NCBI GenBank assembly: GCA_017417315.1
Contig: JAFPZK010000030.1
Location: forward strand, 1 to 64,000
Reading direction: 5' to 3'
DNA length: 64,000 nt
Source: Bacteroidales bacterium
GTDB lineage: Bacteria > Bacteroidota > Bacteroidia > Bacteroidales > UBA3824
Shown here piece by piece: positions 33,782 through 42,641 of the stretch. Numbering within the stretch: position 1 is the first letter of the stretch; the number at the start of each line of letters is the position of its first letter. The translations under genes were made by a program, and so were the position numbers. Below the pieces are notes generated by a model, which was given only the letters and a program-made list of their open reading frames with translations, was not told where the DNA came from and searched no databases.

Positions 33782-34821
33782 TTTTCTTTGTTAAAATATT
33801 CAGTCAAATATTTTTCTGCAAAAACCTTATCACATGCTGCTTTTTTCCCTTCGGGCATATTTTTGAGCAAAGATATTAATACATCAGTAGTTACACGGCT
33901 GTCTTTTGTAAAAAGTTTTATATAACTCGGCGTGCAACCGTACAATGATGATAAATAATAGTCTAAATTATACCCCCACGGATTAGTCTTTTGTAATCCG
34001 GCAATATAATTATCAATCAAATTATATATTCCGTTAGCATTGTAATTACCGCCGTTTTCATTCAAAACGGTCATAATCAATTCCGTACACAAATTACCTG
34101 CGCCTTTTCCCATTCCCATAACGGTAGAATCAAGCAATAAGCCGTGAGTAGTTTGTTTTGAAATCATCGCAAGGGCATTAGAATACACTAATTGACGGTT
34201 GTTGTGTCCGTGAAACCCTATCATCATTTTTCCGCTAACATACGTATCTGCAATTTCTAACTGATGCAACAACATAGCATTATCCATTTGTCCGAAACTA
34301 TCCACTATATAAAATGCTTTTGCTTCTGCCAATTCAGAATTGCAAATATCTATCATTTCTTTGAACTCCTCATCACTGTAACGGACAGAAACCATAGGCT
34401 GAATATATAAAGCATAACCCTTGTCAATGATTTTTTTTGCTTCATTAAGAGCCTGACGCATATCTTCTTTATGAAAAGCATATCTGATACCGTCAATTCC
34501 GTCAACATCGGCAGGCTTTAAATTATCCAAAGTATATGTATTATGGTCAATGATAGCCACGTAACCGACTCCTTTGCGTTTGCCGGAATTAAGTAGAAAC
34601 CTCTTCATACTCAATTCATTATCGAAACATGTTCTCCCGCAGGGACTGCCTTTAAATTCATTGATGTACCCACATTCGATATACTCTACGCCGGAATTAT
34701 CGAGAGTAGTTTTAATTTCCTGCATACGCGCTTCGCCGAAATTAAAATCAATAACTATACCGCCGTCCCGCAAAGTACAGTCAAGAAGTTGTATATTATG
34801 TTTGATTGACACATTGTTCAT
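33778..34821 (-). CDS. HMG-CoA lyase-like aldolase of a glycan cluster
   Basis: A 347-residue DRE-TIM barrel protein. DCTLRDGG at 14-21 is the metal and catalytic motif, and GFHGHNNRQLVYSNALAM near 206-223 carries the metal-binding histidines. GMGKGAGNLCTELIM near 240 is typical of the 4-hydroxy-2-oxovalerate aldolase/homocitrate synthase superfamily. Such aldolase-domain proteins recur in polysaccharide clusters of Bacteroidota; the reaction there is not known to me, but formation or cleavage of a branched or acidic sugar is possible. It is in tandem with the GT2 gene and 19 bases after the AddB-like gene. Confidence 0.8.
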   Translation of the reverse strand: MNNVSIKHNIQLLDCTLRDGGIVIDFNFGEARMQEIKTTLDNSGVEYIECGYINEFKGSPCGRTCFDNELSMKRFLLNSGKRKGVGYVAIIDHNTYTLDNLKPADVDGIDGIRYAFHKEDMRQALNEAKKIIDKGYALYIQPMVSVRYSDEEFKEMIDICNSELAEAKAFYIVDSFGQMDNAMLLHQLEIADTYVSGKMMIGFHGHNNRQLVYSNALAMISKQTTHGLLLDSTVMGMGKGAGNLCTELIMTVLNENGGNYNANGIYNLIDNYIAGLQKTNPWGYNLDYYLSSLYGCTPSYIKLFTKDSRVTTDVLISLLKNMPEGKKAACDKVFAEKYLTEYFNKEK

Positions 34822-34840
34822 AATGAAACTTTATTTAGTT

Positions 34841-37747
34841 TTATTTTCCGCAAAACGTTTTGAAATCGCAGAATTTGCAACCATCGCCCGGCGCGGCTTG
34901 AAACTTTTGATTTTTATCAAAAAGTCTTGACAAAACCGATTGCAAATTCAATGCAAATTTGTCAGTTAATTCCTTAATATTTGAAGTGTTGACCTCCGTT
35001 TTGATTTTGTTCTCTGAAATCGTAAACCGCGTGTTCAACGCCGTAATGTCTTGTCTTACTGAATATATCACCGGCAAAGGCACAACCGAAGGATACTTTT
35101 TCATGTAAATATAACTGTACAACAAAACTTGAAAACCTTCACTCGAACGGTCTTTAAAACTGCCGTCAAACAAAGAATCTATCCCTTTGATAGTCAAATG
35201 TTTTGCAACGTTTCCCGTTTTGTAGTCAACGATTCTGAAAGTTTTTGTGCCCTCAATATAATCCGCACGGTCTACAATTCCGCCGACATTTGCCTCGTAT
35301 TTTTTGCCGTCAATCACAAAAGGAACACTCGAATAAACCGCATCTTCGGTTTTAACGATTTTCAGCGGCGCGTTTTTCTTGTCATAAACCAAAATCCTGT
35401 CAACGTAGGCAAGCAAAACCTCAAAAAATATCGCATCAAGTCCCGACAAGTCCGCTTTACTTTTGTTGTTAACCTTAAAATGCTCGTTGAAAGCCTCTAA
35501 TGCGTATGTCTCTTTTTTTGATTTCAAGGCTTCAATATCGTCAGAAGTTATTGTTTTGCCGCAAAAAGGCGAATAAAGCAATTCTACGGTACGGTGCAAA
35601 ACCGTTCCGAAATCTGCTTGGTCGGCATCTTCTTCTAATTCTTCAACGGGTGATAATTTGGTAATGTACTGAAAATAAAACTTCAACGGACAATCAATAA
35701 ACGTATTCAATGCCGAAGGAGACAAAGCCCGCGAACCTTCTCCCCTCATCAAATAAGGTTTTAACTTTTCAAAAATTTCATCACTGCTTTCTATGACAAT
35801 TTCTTTGTCTTTTGACGGTTTTACCGTCCGCGAAAACTGCCTTTCGATGATTGAAAAATTAGATTTCGGATTCCACTCCTTAGAAGCCTCTTTTAAAATT
35901 TGTGTCGCAAAACGGCTCGGCTCACCTGAAAGACTGTTAGCAAAAACATTGTTATACAAGACTTTAACATTTTTTGCCCGCTGAAACAACCGATAAAAAA
36001 AGTATCCGAAAACCGCATCTTTATATTTCAAAATCGGCATGTCAAAGGCTACACGCATACTTTCGGTGATAAACGACGAATTTTCTGACCGTTTCGGGAA
36101 AACGCCTTCATTCATACCGACAAGAATAACATGGTCAAAATCAATGTTACGCGTTTCCATCATACCGATAATCTGAATGCCGTCATCGTCCTTGGACTCA
36201 AAAGGTATTTTTATTTGTGAAAGTTGTTGTTTTAGAATACTGACAATAAGCCGCGTGTCCAAACACTCTAACGGTAAACGCAACACATTGTTATACAACT
36301 CTTTAATCGAAGTATAGGCTTTGTAAATAAATTCATTTTCGATTTTTGGTGTTTCTTCAACCTCAGGATTCTTGATGAAATAAATTTCGGAAAGTATTTC
36401 CAAATAGTTTTCCAACAATTCTGCCGGCGAAGACGTTTGAGAATTGAAAATCAAGTTCAAAACATGGCTGAAACTTCCCAAAAACTCTTTCGTAACTCGG
36501 ATTTTTCGTTCCTCGTTGATTTTTTTAGTAATCAGTTTTGAATGAAAATCAGGGAGTTTGCACACAAACGGGTGATTCAAAACGGCAAGAACGTCTTTGA
36601 AATAATAATCCGTGGAGCGTTCATTTATTTTGAGTTGCAGGCAGTTGTTAAGAAACGAAAAAACGGGCGTTTCCTTAAACGGAAAACCCATCGTAACATT
36701 AATTTTTTCGATTTCCTGAGGGATACAACTCAAAACAGGAAACAGCAAATGTTCGTCGCCCAAAACGACAGCCGTTTTACTTTCTTGATAATCAGACTGT
36801 TGCTTAAACTCCAAGAGAATATCATGAACCGCTTTCGACTGCGAAACCTCCAACGGACAACCGATATATTCAACCTTTTTCGGGTTCAACAAAATATTGT
36901 CAGGCGGAGTTTGATAAAGTTCGTTAGGATAATCAACCAAATAATCGCGCATAAAAAGCCCCGCCTCCTGAGTCGAATCAGAAATATAATAATTGTCAGT
37001 ATCCCAATAAAATTTTGCTTTACCGGAGAGCCTCAAATGTCTGAAAATTGTTTTTTCAGCCTTATTTAACACGTTGAAACCCACAAAGATATAAGTAGAA
37101 AAACGTGTTTCTAACCGTCCCTCTTTTATAAGGTCGCATATTGCACGGTTGTGCATTCCTGAATACGAACAACCGATTTTTTTAAGATTACTTTTAAAAA
37201 TTTTATAAACTTCGGGCAAATTTACCCAAAGTTCATAAAATCTTAATTTTTCTCTGCTTAATTTTTCGGAAGAAAAATTTGCCCAAAACGCACGAATGAT
37301 TTCGACGATTTCCGGCTCTAATTCCGAATAAAAAGCGTCTAACTCATTCAAATCCGCACAGTTATGACAAAGTTGTTCTATATCAACAAGATAATTGTCT
37401 ATCTCGTTGAAATCCGCCACAAGCCTCTGTCCCGTGTCAAAAAAAGCGTTGAAATCCGCAGCAAGATTGCGGTTTTTCATTTCGTCCTTGTCAAAAACCG
37501 TCTTGAACGCTTTATAAAGTTCAAACAAGAGGGTCAATTCGTCCGCTTGATTAAAATTTAAAAACTGTTGCAAAATTCGGTTTATCGGATACAGATTTTT
37601 GGCAAACGAAACCTGATTCTTCAATTTTGCATACTCTCTCCTAAAATAAATCATCGTTCTTTTGTTAGGAAAAACTACGCAAACCGAATCGTCTTGGTCA
37701 TACTTTTGCAAAATGTCCGAGGCACATTCCTCCAAAAAACTTTTCAT
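34841..37747 (-). CDS. AddB-like PD-(D/E)XK exonuclease of recombinational repair
   Basis: A 968-residue protein resembling the AddB/RexB subunit of the AddAB helicase-nuclease that processes double-strand breaks. The N-terminal inactive-helicase-like region includes VCVVFPNKRTMIYFRREYA. The C-terminal RecB nuclease domain has LSPSALNTFIDCPLKFYFQ, the catalytic FRIVDYKTGN (D and K), and cysteines C-K-F-C and a final C (CKFCDFKTFC) that with the earlier C form the AddB 4Fe-4S cluster. No AddA gene adjoins it in this window. It lies one base after paaK. Confidence 0.87.
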   Translation of the reverse strand: MKSFLEECASDILQKYDQDDSVCVVFPNKRTMIYFRREYAKLKNQVSFAKNLYPINRILQQFLNFNQADELTLLFELYKAFKTVFDKDEMKNRNLAADFNAFFDTGQRLVADFNEIDNYLVDIEQLCHNCADLNELDAFYSELEPEIVEIIRAFWANFSSEKLSREKLRFYELWVNLPEVYKIFKSNLKKIGCSYSGMHNRAICDLIKEGRLETRFSTYIFVGFNVLNKAEKTIFRHLRLSGKAKFYWDTDNYYISDSTQEAGLFMRDYLVDYPNELYQTPPDNILLNPKKVEYIGCPLEVSQSKAVHDILLEFKQQSDYQESKTAVVLGDEHLLFPVLSCIPQEIEKINVTMGFPFKETPVFSFLNNCLQLKINERSTDYYFKDVLAVLNHPFVCKLPDFHSKLITKKINEERKIRVTKEFLGSFSHVLNLIFNSQTSSPAELLENYLEILSEIYFIKNPEVEETPKIENEFIYKAYTSIKELYNNVLRLPLECLDTRLIVSILKQQLSQIKIPFESKDDDGIQIIGMMETRNIDFDHVILVGMNEGVFPKRSENSSFITESMRVAFDMPILKYKDAVFGYFFYRLFQRAKNVKVLYNNVFANSLSGEPSRFATQILKEASKEWNPKSNFSIIERQFSRTVKPSKDKEIVIESSDEIFEKLKPYLMRGEGSRALSPSALNTFIDCPLKFYFQYITKLSPVEELEEDADQADFGTVLHRTVELLYSPFCGKTITSDDIEALKSKKETYALEAFNEHFKVNNKSKADLSGLDAIFFEVLLAYVDRILVYDKKNAPLKIVKTEDAVYSSVPFVIDGKKYEANVGGIVDRADYIEGTKTFRIVDYKTGNVAKHLTIKGIDSLFDGSFKDRSSEGFQVLLYSYIYMKKYPSVVPLPVIYSVRQDITALNTRFTISENKIKTEVNTSNIKELTDKFALNLQSVLSRLFDKNQKFQAAPGDGCKFCDFKTFCGK

Positions 37748-37748
37748 A

Positions 37749-39056
37749 TTAATCGTCGTATTTTCTCATATCGAGAACGTGTTTTGCTTTGCCTTCGCTG
37801 CGCTCTAAGGTCATCGGCGGCACAACCTTGATTGACGGTTTTATGCCCGTTACGCTTACAATCCTCTTATACAGCGGGTTAACGTACACCAACTGTTTCT
37901 CCGGCGGCGTAACGTAAAATTCGGGGCGGAGTTCAACCTTGATTTCAAAACTGTCTTCGTGATTAATTCTGTCAACGGTGATGAAATAATACGGTTGGAA
38001 TGCCGGAAATTCCGTCAAACAAGTTTCGATTTGCGACGGGAAAACGTTAACGCCACGAATAATCAGCATATCGTCAGAACGTCCAAAAATTCTGTCGATT
38101 CTTGCGGCGGTTCTTCCGCATTTGCATTTTTCGTAACGGATTCTCGTCAAATCCCTTGTTCTGTATCTTAAAATCGGCATAGCCTCTTTGCAAAGGGTCG
38201 TGAAAACCAACTCGCCGAACTCGCCTTCGGGAACAGGTTGAAGGGTTTCAGGATTGATAATTTCAGGATAAAAAAAGTCTTCCCAAATGTGGATTCCGTC
38301 CTGACATTCACATTCTCCGCCTACACCCGGACCGCTGATTTCAGTCAAGCCGTAAATGTCTATCGCTTTGAGTCTCAGGCGTTTTTCGATGGTTTTTCTC
38401 ATGCCGTTGCTCCACGGCTCAGCACCGAAAAAGCCGACTTTTAGTTTCATATCGTCAAGCGAAAGAGTGTGGGAACTTTCGATAGCCTCAGCAATGTGCA
38501 TTGCGTAAGAAGGCGTGCAACAGAGAGCCGTAGTTCCGAAATCTTTCATCAACATAATTTGCTTTTTAGTGTTTCCTGACGAGGTAGGAAGTTGAGTTGC
38601 GCCGATTTTCAACGCACCGTCGTGTGCGCCGAGTCCGCCCGTGAAAAGTCCGTAACCGTAAGATACTTGAACAATGTCGTCTTTTGTAACACCGCCCGCC
38701 GACATTACCCTTGCAACACCTTCCGACCATACATCAAGGTCGTGTTTTGTATAAGTTGCTACAACGGGTTTGCCTGTTGTACCGCTCGAAGCGTGTATTC
38801 TAACTACCTCAGACTGAGGCACTACTTGAAGTCCGAAAGGATATTCGTCTCTTAAATCTATTTTTGTGGTAAACGGGAGTTTGTGAATATCGTCAATAGA
38901 TTTGATATCTTCGGGTTTTACACCGATTTCGTCCATTTTTTTACGGTAGAACGGAGATTTTTCGTAACAAGTTTTTACGGTTTCTACTAACCGCCTGCTT
39001 TGTAATTCGCGCATTTTGTCGCGCTCCATACATTCATATTCGGGATTGAAAATCAT
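37749..39056 (-). CDS. paaK: Phenylacetate--CoA ligase
   Basis: Adenylate-forming enzyme that makes phenylacetyl-CoA; in anaerobes it can serve aryl-acid recycling from amino acid fermentation. The ATP-binding signature HASSGTTGKPVVATYTKHDL lies near 90-109. The middle motif IYGLTEISGPGVGGEC and the hinge region IDRIFGRSDDMLIIRGVNVF are intact. The 435-residue length is normal. It is between a PaaI-type thioesterase gene and the AddB-like gene on the same strand. 2-oxoacid:ferredoxin oxidoreductases produce related aryl-CoA compounds, but the operon here is separate. Confidence 0.93.
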   Translation of the reverse strand: MIFNPEYECMERDKMRELQSRRLVETVKTCYEKSPFYRKKMDEIGVKPEDIKSIDDIHKLPFTTKIDLRDEYPFGLQVVPQSEVVRIHASSGTTGKPVVATYTKHDLDVWSEGVARVMSAGGVTKDDIVQVSYGYGLFTGGLGAHDGALKIGATQLPTSSGNTKKQIMLMKDFGTTALCCTPSYAMHIAEAIESSHTLSLDDMKLKVGFFGAEPWSNGMRKTIEKRLRLKAIDIYGLTEISGPGVGGECECQDGIHIWEDFFYPEIINPETLQPVPEGEFGELVFTTLCKEAMPILRYRTRDLTRIRYEKCKCGRTAARIDRIFGRSDDMLIIRGVNVFPSQIETCLTEFPAFQPYYFITVDRINHEDSFEIKVELRPEFYVTPPEKQLVYVNPLYKRIVSVTGIKPSIKVVPPMTLERSEGKAKHVLDMRKYDD

Positions 39057-39066
39057 TTTATGGAAG

Positions 39067-39480
39067 TTAAATTAATGTGTCAAAATTCATTATCTCTTTT
39101 TTTCTGTAACCCTGACCGGTCAAAACAGCGATTAAATCTCCGTTTTGATTTCTGATTTCGACGTTTACGAAAGGTATTTTCGGGTGGTTGAAAACTTCTT
39201 TTGCCTCAGCGGTCAATTTGTCGCCTAATTTTGCCGATTGCAAAAAAGCGATATTGTTCTGAATACCGAAAGTAAGGCTTTTGTGGCTGTTGACAGCAGC
39301 AGCGACAGCCAAATCGCCGAGCGTAAACAACGCTCCGCCCTGACAAACACCGCCGCCGTTAAGATGTCGATTCTCGACAGTCATCTCTGCTTTTGCGTAT
39401 CCTTCTTTTATTTCAGTCAACTTCATACCGCAAGAAGCAGCAAAACGGTCGTTTTCGTTAAGATAGTCTTTTAGTGTCAT
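39067..39480 (-). CDS. PaaI-family hotdog thioesterase
   Basis: A 137-residue acyl-CoA thioesterase. RHLNGGGVCQGGALFTLGDLA contains the hotdog helix with the catalytic aspartate, just before AVAAAVNSH. It likely hydrolyses phenylacetyl-CoA or a hydroxylated analogue and limits CoA trapping. It stands 10 bases before paaK, which supports that role. I use the ATG giving MTLKDYLNEN; the open frame runs nine codons further back without support. Confidence 0.87.
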   Translation of the reverse strand: MTLKDYLNENDRFAASCGMKLTEIKEGYAKAEMTVENRHLNGGGVCQGGALFTLGDLAVAAAVNSHKSLTFGIQNNIAFLQSAKLGDKLTAEAKEVFNHPKIPFVNVEIRNQNGDLIAVLTGQGYRKKEIMNFDTLI

Positions 39481-39504
39481 TTTTTCATATTCTTTTTCAG
39501 GGGG

Positions 39505-39536
39505 CAAAAATAATCATTTTTTTTGTTTTCTACAAA
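39505..39536 (-). promoter_or_regulatory. Promoter of the paaI-paaK-addB run
   Basis: Minus strand TTTG, 20 bases, TATTTTTG, about 24 bases before the PaaI-family start. The closely spaced minus-strand genes down to 32912 may all depend on it. Confidence 0.6.
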
Positions 39537-39545
39537 AAAGTTCTT

Positions 39546-41480
39546 TTAAAACCTCACTCCGACTACTAAAACATCGTCTAATTGTTTTAAATTTCCGCGC
39601 CATTGTTCGAGATTTTCGTCAAGTTTTTGTTTCTGAACCGGCAAATCAAAGGTGTGAATCTGCATTAAAAACTCCCTGAAATTCTTAATCATATATTTAC
39701 GGCGTTTTCCGCCCGAAATTCCGAACTGATCAGCATAACCGTCAGAAAACAAATACAACATATCGCCTTTTTTGACCTCAATCTCATGATTTGTAAATTT
39801 GTCAGTCTGATTTTCATAATATCCAATCGGCATTTCATCGGCATCGGTTTGCATAAGGTTACCGTCTCGAATGATAATCAACGGGTTATGCGCTCCGGCG
39901 TACTGAATTTTGGAGTTTTTCTTATCGTAAACGCAAATTGCCATATCCATACCGTCTTTTTGCTCGTCTTCCCTACCCGACTGACGGAGATAAGTGATTA
40001 TGTCAGAGCGCAAAAGCGTTAAAATTTCACCCGCCGAAATATTTTCTTCGGTCATTCTCGCGGTAATATCATTAAGAAACGCAATTCCGAGCAGACTCAT
40101 AAACGCACCCGGAACGCCGTGTCCCGTACAATCGGCAGCCGTAAAAACAAATTTATCGCCGATGTCGTTGCCCCAATAAAAGTCTCCGCTTACTATGTCT
40201 TTGGGTTTCAACATTATAAAGTGGTCCGGCAGATATTTTGAAAAATACTCCTGCGGCGGCATTACGGCTTGCTGAATTTTTTGCGCATAACGGATACTTT
40301 CAACGATTTTGTCTTTTTGAGTGGTGATTTCGTCCATCTGCGCCGTTATCTCGACATTCTGCTCCTCTATTCTCTCGTTTTGACGTGCAAGTTTTTGATT
40401 ATCTTTACGTTTACCGATATAAAGTTTCGCGATAAAAAACAGCATTATCAAGAAAATCACCAAAACGACCAACGAGACCAAAAGAATATTATTCAAAAGT
40501 TGATTTTTGAGGTTCAATTGTTCGAGTTCGGTTTCCTTTTCATTGATTTCCTCATTTATTTGATTAATACGTCCGAGTTGTCTTTTTGCAACTTCCCTCT
40601 GAGCCTCAACTTCATTTTGTTGACGTTCAAGTTCTGAGGCAACAGCAGCGGCTTCTGCATTTTTTCGTTTCAAATTAATTTCAGTTTCTTCAAGTTCTTT
40701 CGTTATTTTTTCCTGCTGACGTTTCAAACTCTGCATTTCTTCTCGTTGACGTTCGAGTTTTTCCACCTGATTTTGAATGCCACGGCTCTGAATAGCCATA
40801 TTACGGTTTTGAATTTCAATCTGCTGCTGTTTTTGAAAAATTTCTTTTTCTTTTTCGTCAAGAAGTTGAAGTTTTTGGTTCAACTCTTCCTCTTTTTCAG
40901 AAAGTTTTTGAGACTGCTCTTTTATAATAGCGTCCTTAGAAATATCTTCGCCCCGAAGCACTTTTGACATATCCGGCATAACGTTAATTCCCTCTTTTCT
41001 AAGATTTGCGGTGTTATAGCCGAAAGTTACGAGTCCAGATTTTTCGTCAGAAAAGTCAATCATCACCTCCGTTCTGTCGGAATAATTGTCTGAAATTATC
41101 ACCACGGGAGTATATTTAAGAAGTGTCATTGCCGAAACAAAATCCCCCGTATACGGCACAAAAAGTACACTCAACGTCTTGTCAGAGACTGCATTTTCTA
41201 CCGACAAAAAATCTCTCACGACAACCCTGACACCGTTTTGATACGGTTTTTTGGCATGACGTTTCAAGTTTTTTGACAACTCTTCGCCGGCGTTAACAAG
41301 ACCTATCGTAATAATCTGAGCCTGCGCCTGACTGCCGTTTTCCCAAAGAAGATACCTCGGTATATTATACAGCAATTTGGCTTTCTGCTCCGAAACCGAC
41401 TCTCTGTACTGTGCTGACGCAATGTCGTTTAGAACAAAAAGCAAAACACTGATTAAAAAATATATCCTAAAAATTTTCAA
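39546..41480 (-). CDS. YfiR-like sensor fused to a SpoIIE-type serine phosphatase
   Basis: A 644-residue membrane signalling protein. Residues 1-23 are a signal peptide. A periplasmic YfiR/DUF4154-like domain spans about 28-183 (VSEQKAKLLYNIPRYLLW; ISDNYSDRTEVMIDFSD; VTFGYNTANLRKEGI). A long coiled coil at 187-325, rich in E, K and Q, leads to a membrane helix at about 333-355. A second coiled coil precedes the cytoplasmic PP2C/SpoIIE domain with FTAADCTGHGVPGAFMSLLG and LYLFSDGYADQFG carrying the metal-binding aspartates. It overlaps the Nudix gene by 4 bases. Targets are unknown. Confidence 0.88.
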   Translation of the reverse strand: MKIFRIYFLISVLLFVLNDIASAQYRESVSEQKAKLLYNIPRYLLWENGSQAQAQIITIGLVNAGEELSKNLKRHAKKPYQNGVRVVVRDFLSVENAVSDKTLSVLFVPYTGDFVSAMTLLKYTPVVIISDNYSDRTEVMIDFSDEKSGLVTFGYNTANLRKEGINVMPDMSKVLRGEDISKDAIIKEQSQKLSEKEEELNQKLQLLDEKEKEIFQKQQQIEIQNRNMAIQSRGIQNQVEKLERQREEMQSLKRQQEKITKELEETEINLKRKNAEAAAVASELERQQNEVEAQREVAKRQLGRINQINEEINEKETELEQLNLKNQLLNNILLVSLVVLVIFLIMLFFIAKLYIGKRKDNQKLARQNERIEEQNVEITAQMDEITTQKDKIVESIRYAQKIQQAVMPPQEYFSKYLPDHFIMLKPKDIVSGDFYWGNDIGDKFVFTAADCTGHGVPGAFMSLLGIAFLNDITARMTEENISAGEILTLLRSDIITYLRQSGREDEQKDGMDMAICVYDKKNSKIQYAGAHNPLIIIRDGNLMQTDADEMPIGYYENQTDKFTNHEIEVKKGDMLYLFSDGYADQFGISGGKRRKYMIKNFREFLMQIHTFDLPVQKQKLDENLEQWRGNLKQLDDVLVVGVRF

Positions 41481-41905
41481 TGGTTTGCGAGTATAAATTC
41501 TTCCAAAATTTTCGCATGGTCAAAAGCCAATGCGGGCAGACTATTAAAATCAAACCAGTCCACGTCAGCGGCATCATCATCAGCAACTGCTTCGGTGTCT
41601 TCGTCAACGTAGGCATAAAAAACGATTGTTATCGTCCTGCCTCTCGGGTCTCTGCCCGGGTCGCCGAAAGCCTTAAACTGCGAAAGAAATTGACAATCTA
41701 TCCCTGTTTCTTCTTTCAATTCCCGTGCCGCACTTTGTTCCAAAGTCTCGCCTTCTTCGGTAAAACCGCCCGGAAACGCCCAACAATCTTTAAACGGGTC
41801 TCTTTTACGTTTTATTAACAATACTTGCCTTGTAATGCCTTCTCCTCTTATTACGATAGTATCGGTAGTTACCGAAGGCATCGGATATTTGTATGTGTAA
41901 GCCAT
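41477..41905 (-). CDS. Nudix hydrolase
   Basis: A 142-residue hydrolase of nucleoside diphosphate-linked compounds. The Nudix box GGFTEEGETLEQSAARELKE followed by ETGI fits GX5EX7REUXEEXGU exactly, at about 44-67. The wider sequence (QVLLIKRKRDPFKDCWAFPGG) resembles ADP-ribose or NAD-related Nudix proteins of the NrtR/YjhB kind, but it has no DNA-binding domain. It overlaps the start of the phosphatase gene, and the pair has one promoter. Confidence 0.9.
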   Translation of the reverse strand: MAYTYKYPMPSVTTDTIVIRGEGITRQVLLIKRKRDPFKDCWAFPGGFTEEGETLEQSAARELKEETGIDCQFLSQFKAFGDPGRDPRGRTITIVFYAYVDEDTEAVADDDAADVDWFDFNSLPALAFDHAKILEEFILANH

Positions 41906-41932
41906 CTTAAATTTCTGTTAAAATCTGAAAGA

Positions 41933-41963
41933 CAAATTTAGATATATATTTTTTTTTGTGCAA
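41933..41963 (-). promoter_or_regulatory. Promoter of the Nudix and phosphatase genes
   Basis: Minus strand TTG, 20 bases, TAAATTTG, about 28 bases before the Nudix start. Confidence 0.55.
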
Positions 41964-42020
41964 TTTTTTTTCCAAAAAAAAGTTTTTTTTGTTATTTTTA
42001 CCCAAAATTTTTTAAGAATT

Positions 42021-42641
42021 ATGGACGAAAAAATTTTATCAGGGAAATTTCTACCCGTTACTGAAGAGTTTTATTCCGTTCAGGGCGAAGGTATTAATGC
42101 GGGGACGGCGGCATATTTTGTCCGTCTTGCCGGTTGTGACGTAAAATGTCCGTGGTGCGACAGCAAAGAAACTTGGAACACTAACGCCGCCAAAATCACT
42201 TCCGTAGAAGACATTGTTGAACGTGCTTCAAAAACGCCGTGTTGTAACATTGTCATCACGGGCGGCGAACCGCTTTTGCACAATCTTGATTTTTTATGCG
42301 AAAGTCTTGAAAAACAATGCCTTTCGATTTGGCTTGAAACCTCCGGCAGTAGTCCCTTGACGGGCAATTTTGACTGGATTGCGGTTTCACCGAAAAAGAC
42401 CAAACCGCCTTTGGACGAAGTTTTGGAAGTAGCCAACGAGTTGAAAATGGTGATTTCTAATGAAGACGACCTCATCGAAGCAGAAAATTTTGCGAAAAAA
42501 GTTCCTGCCGAATGTGCTTTGCTTTTGCAGGCAGAATGGGGAAATTTTGAAAAAGCCAACGCCCTGATTTTTGACTACGTGAAAAAACACCCGATTTGGA
42601 AAATTTCCGTTCAAACCCATAAAATACTTAAAATCAGATGA
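42021..42641 (+). CDS. queE: 7-carboxy-7-deazaguanine synthase (radical SAM)
   Basis: Makes the deazaguanine precursor of queuosine in tRNA. The short radical-SAM signature CDVKCPWCDS (CX3CX2C) is near 37-46, and EEFYSVQGEGINAGTAAYFVR precedes it, the QueE substrate loop, in two pieces here. The protein has 206 residues from MDEKILSGKF, the expected size. The frame runs 21 codons upstream over a T-rich stretch that is more likely leader sequence. It overlaps the PrsW gene by four bases. Confidence 0.92.
   Translation: MDEKILSGKFLPVTEEFYSVQGEGINAGTAAYFVRLAGCDVKCPWCDSKETWNTNAAKITSVEDIVERASKTPCCNIVITGGEPLLHNLDFLCESLEKQCLSIWLETSGSSPLTGNFDWIAVSPKKTKPPLDEVLEVANELKMVISNEDDLIEAENFAKKVPAECALLLQAEWGNFEKANALIFDYVKKHPIWKISVQTHKILKIR

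Noticed and set aside
36542..37069. 175-codon plus-strand open frame inside the AddB-like gene
   Set aside because: It lies wholly opposite a well-supported conserved gene, and its translation has no recognisable motifs; it is a shadow frame. The same applies to many other antisense frames in the window.
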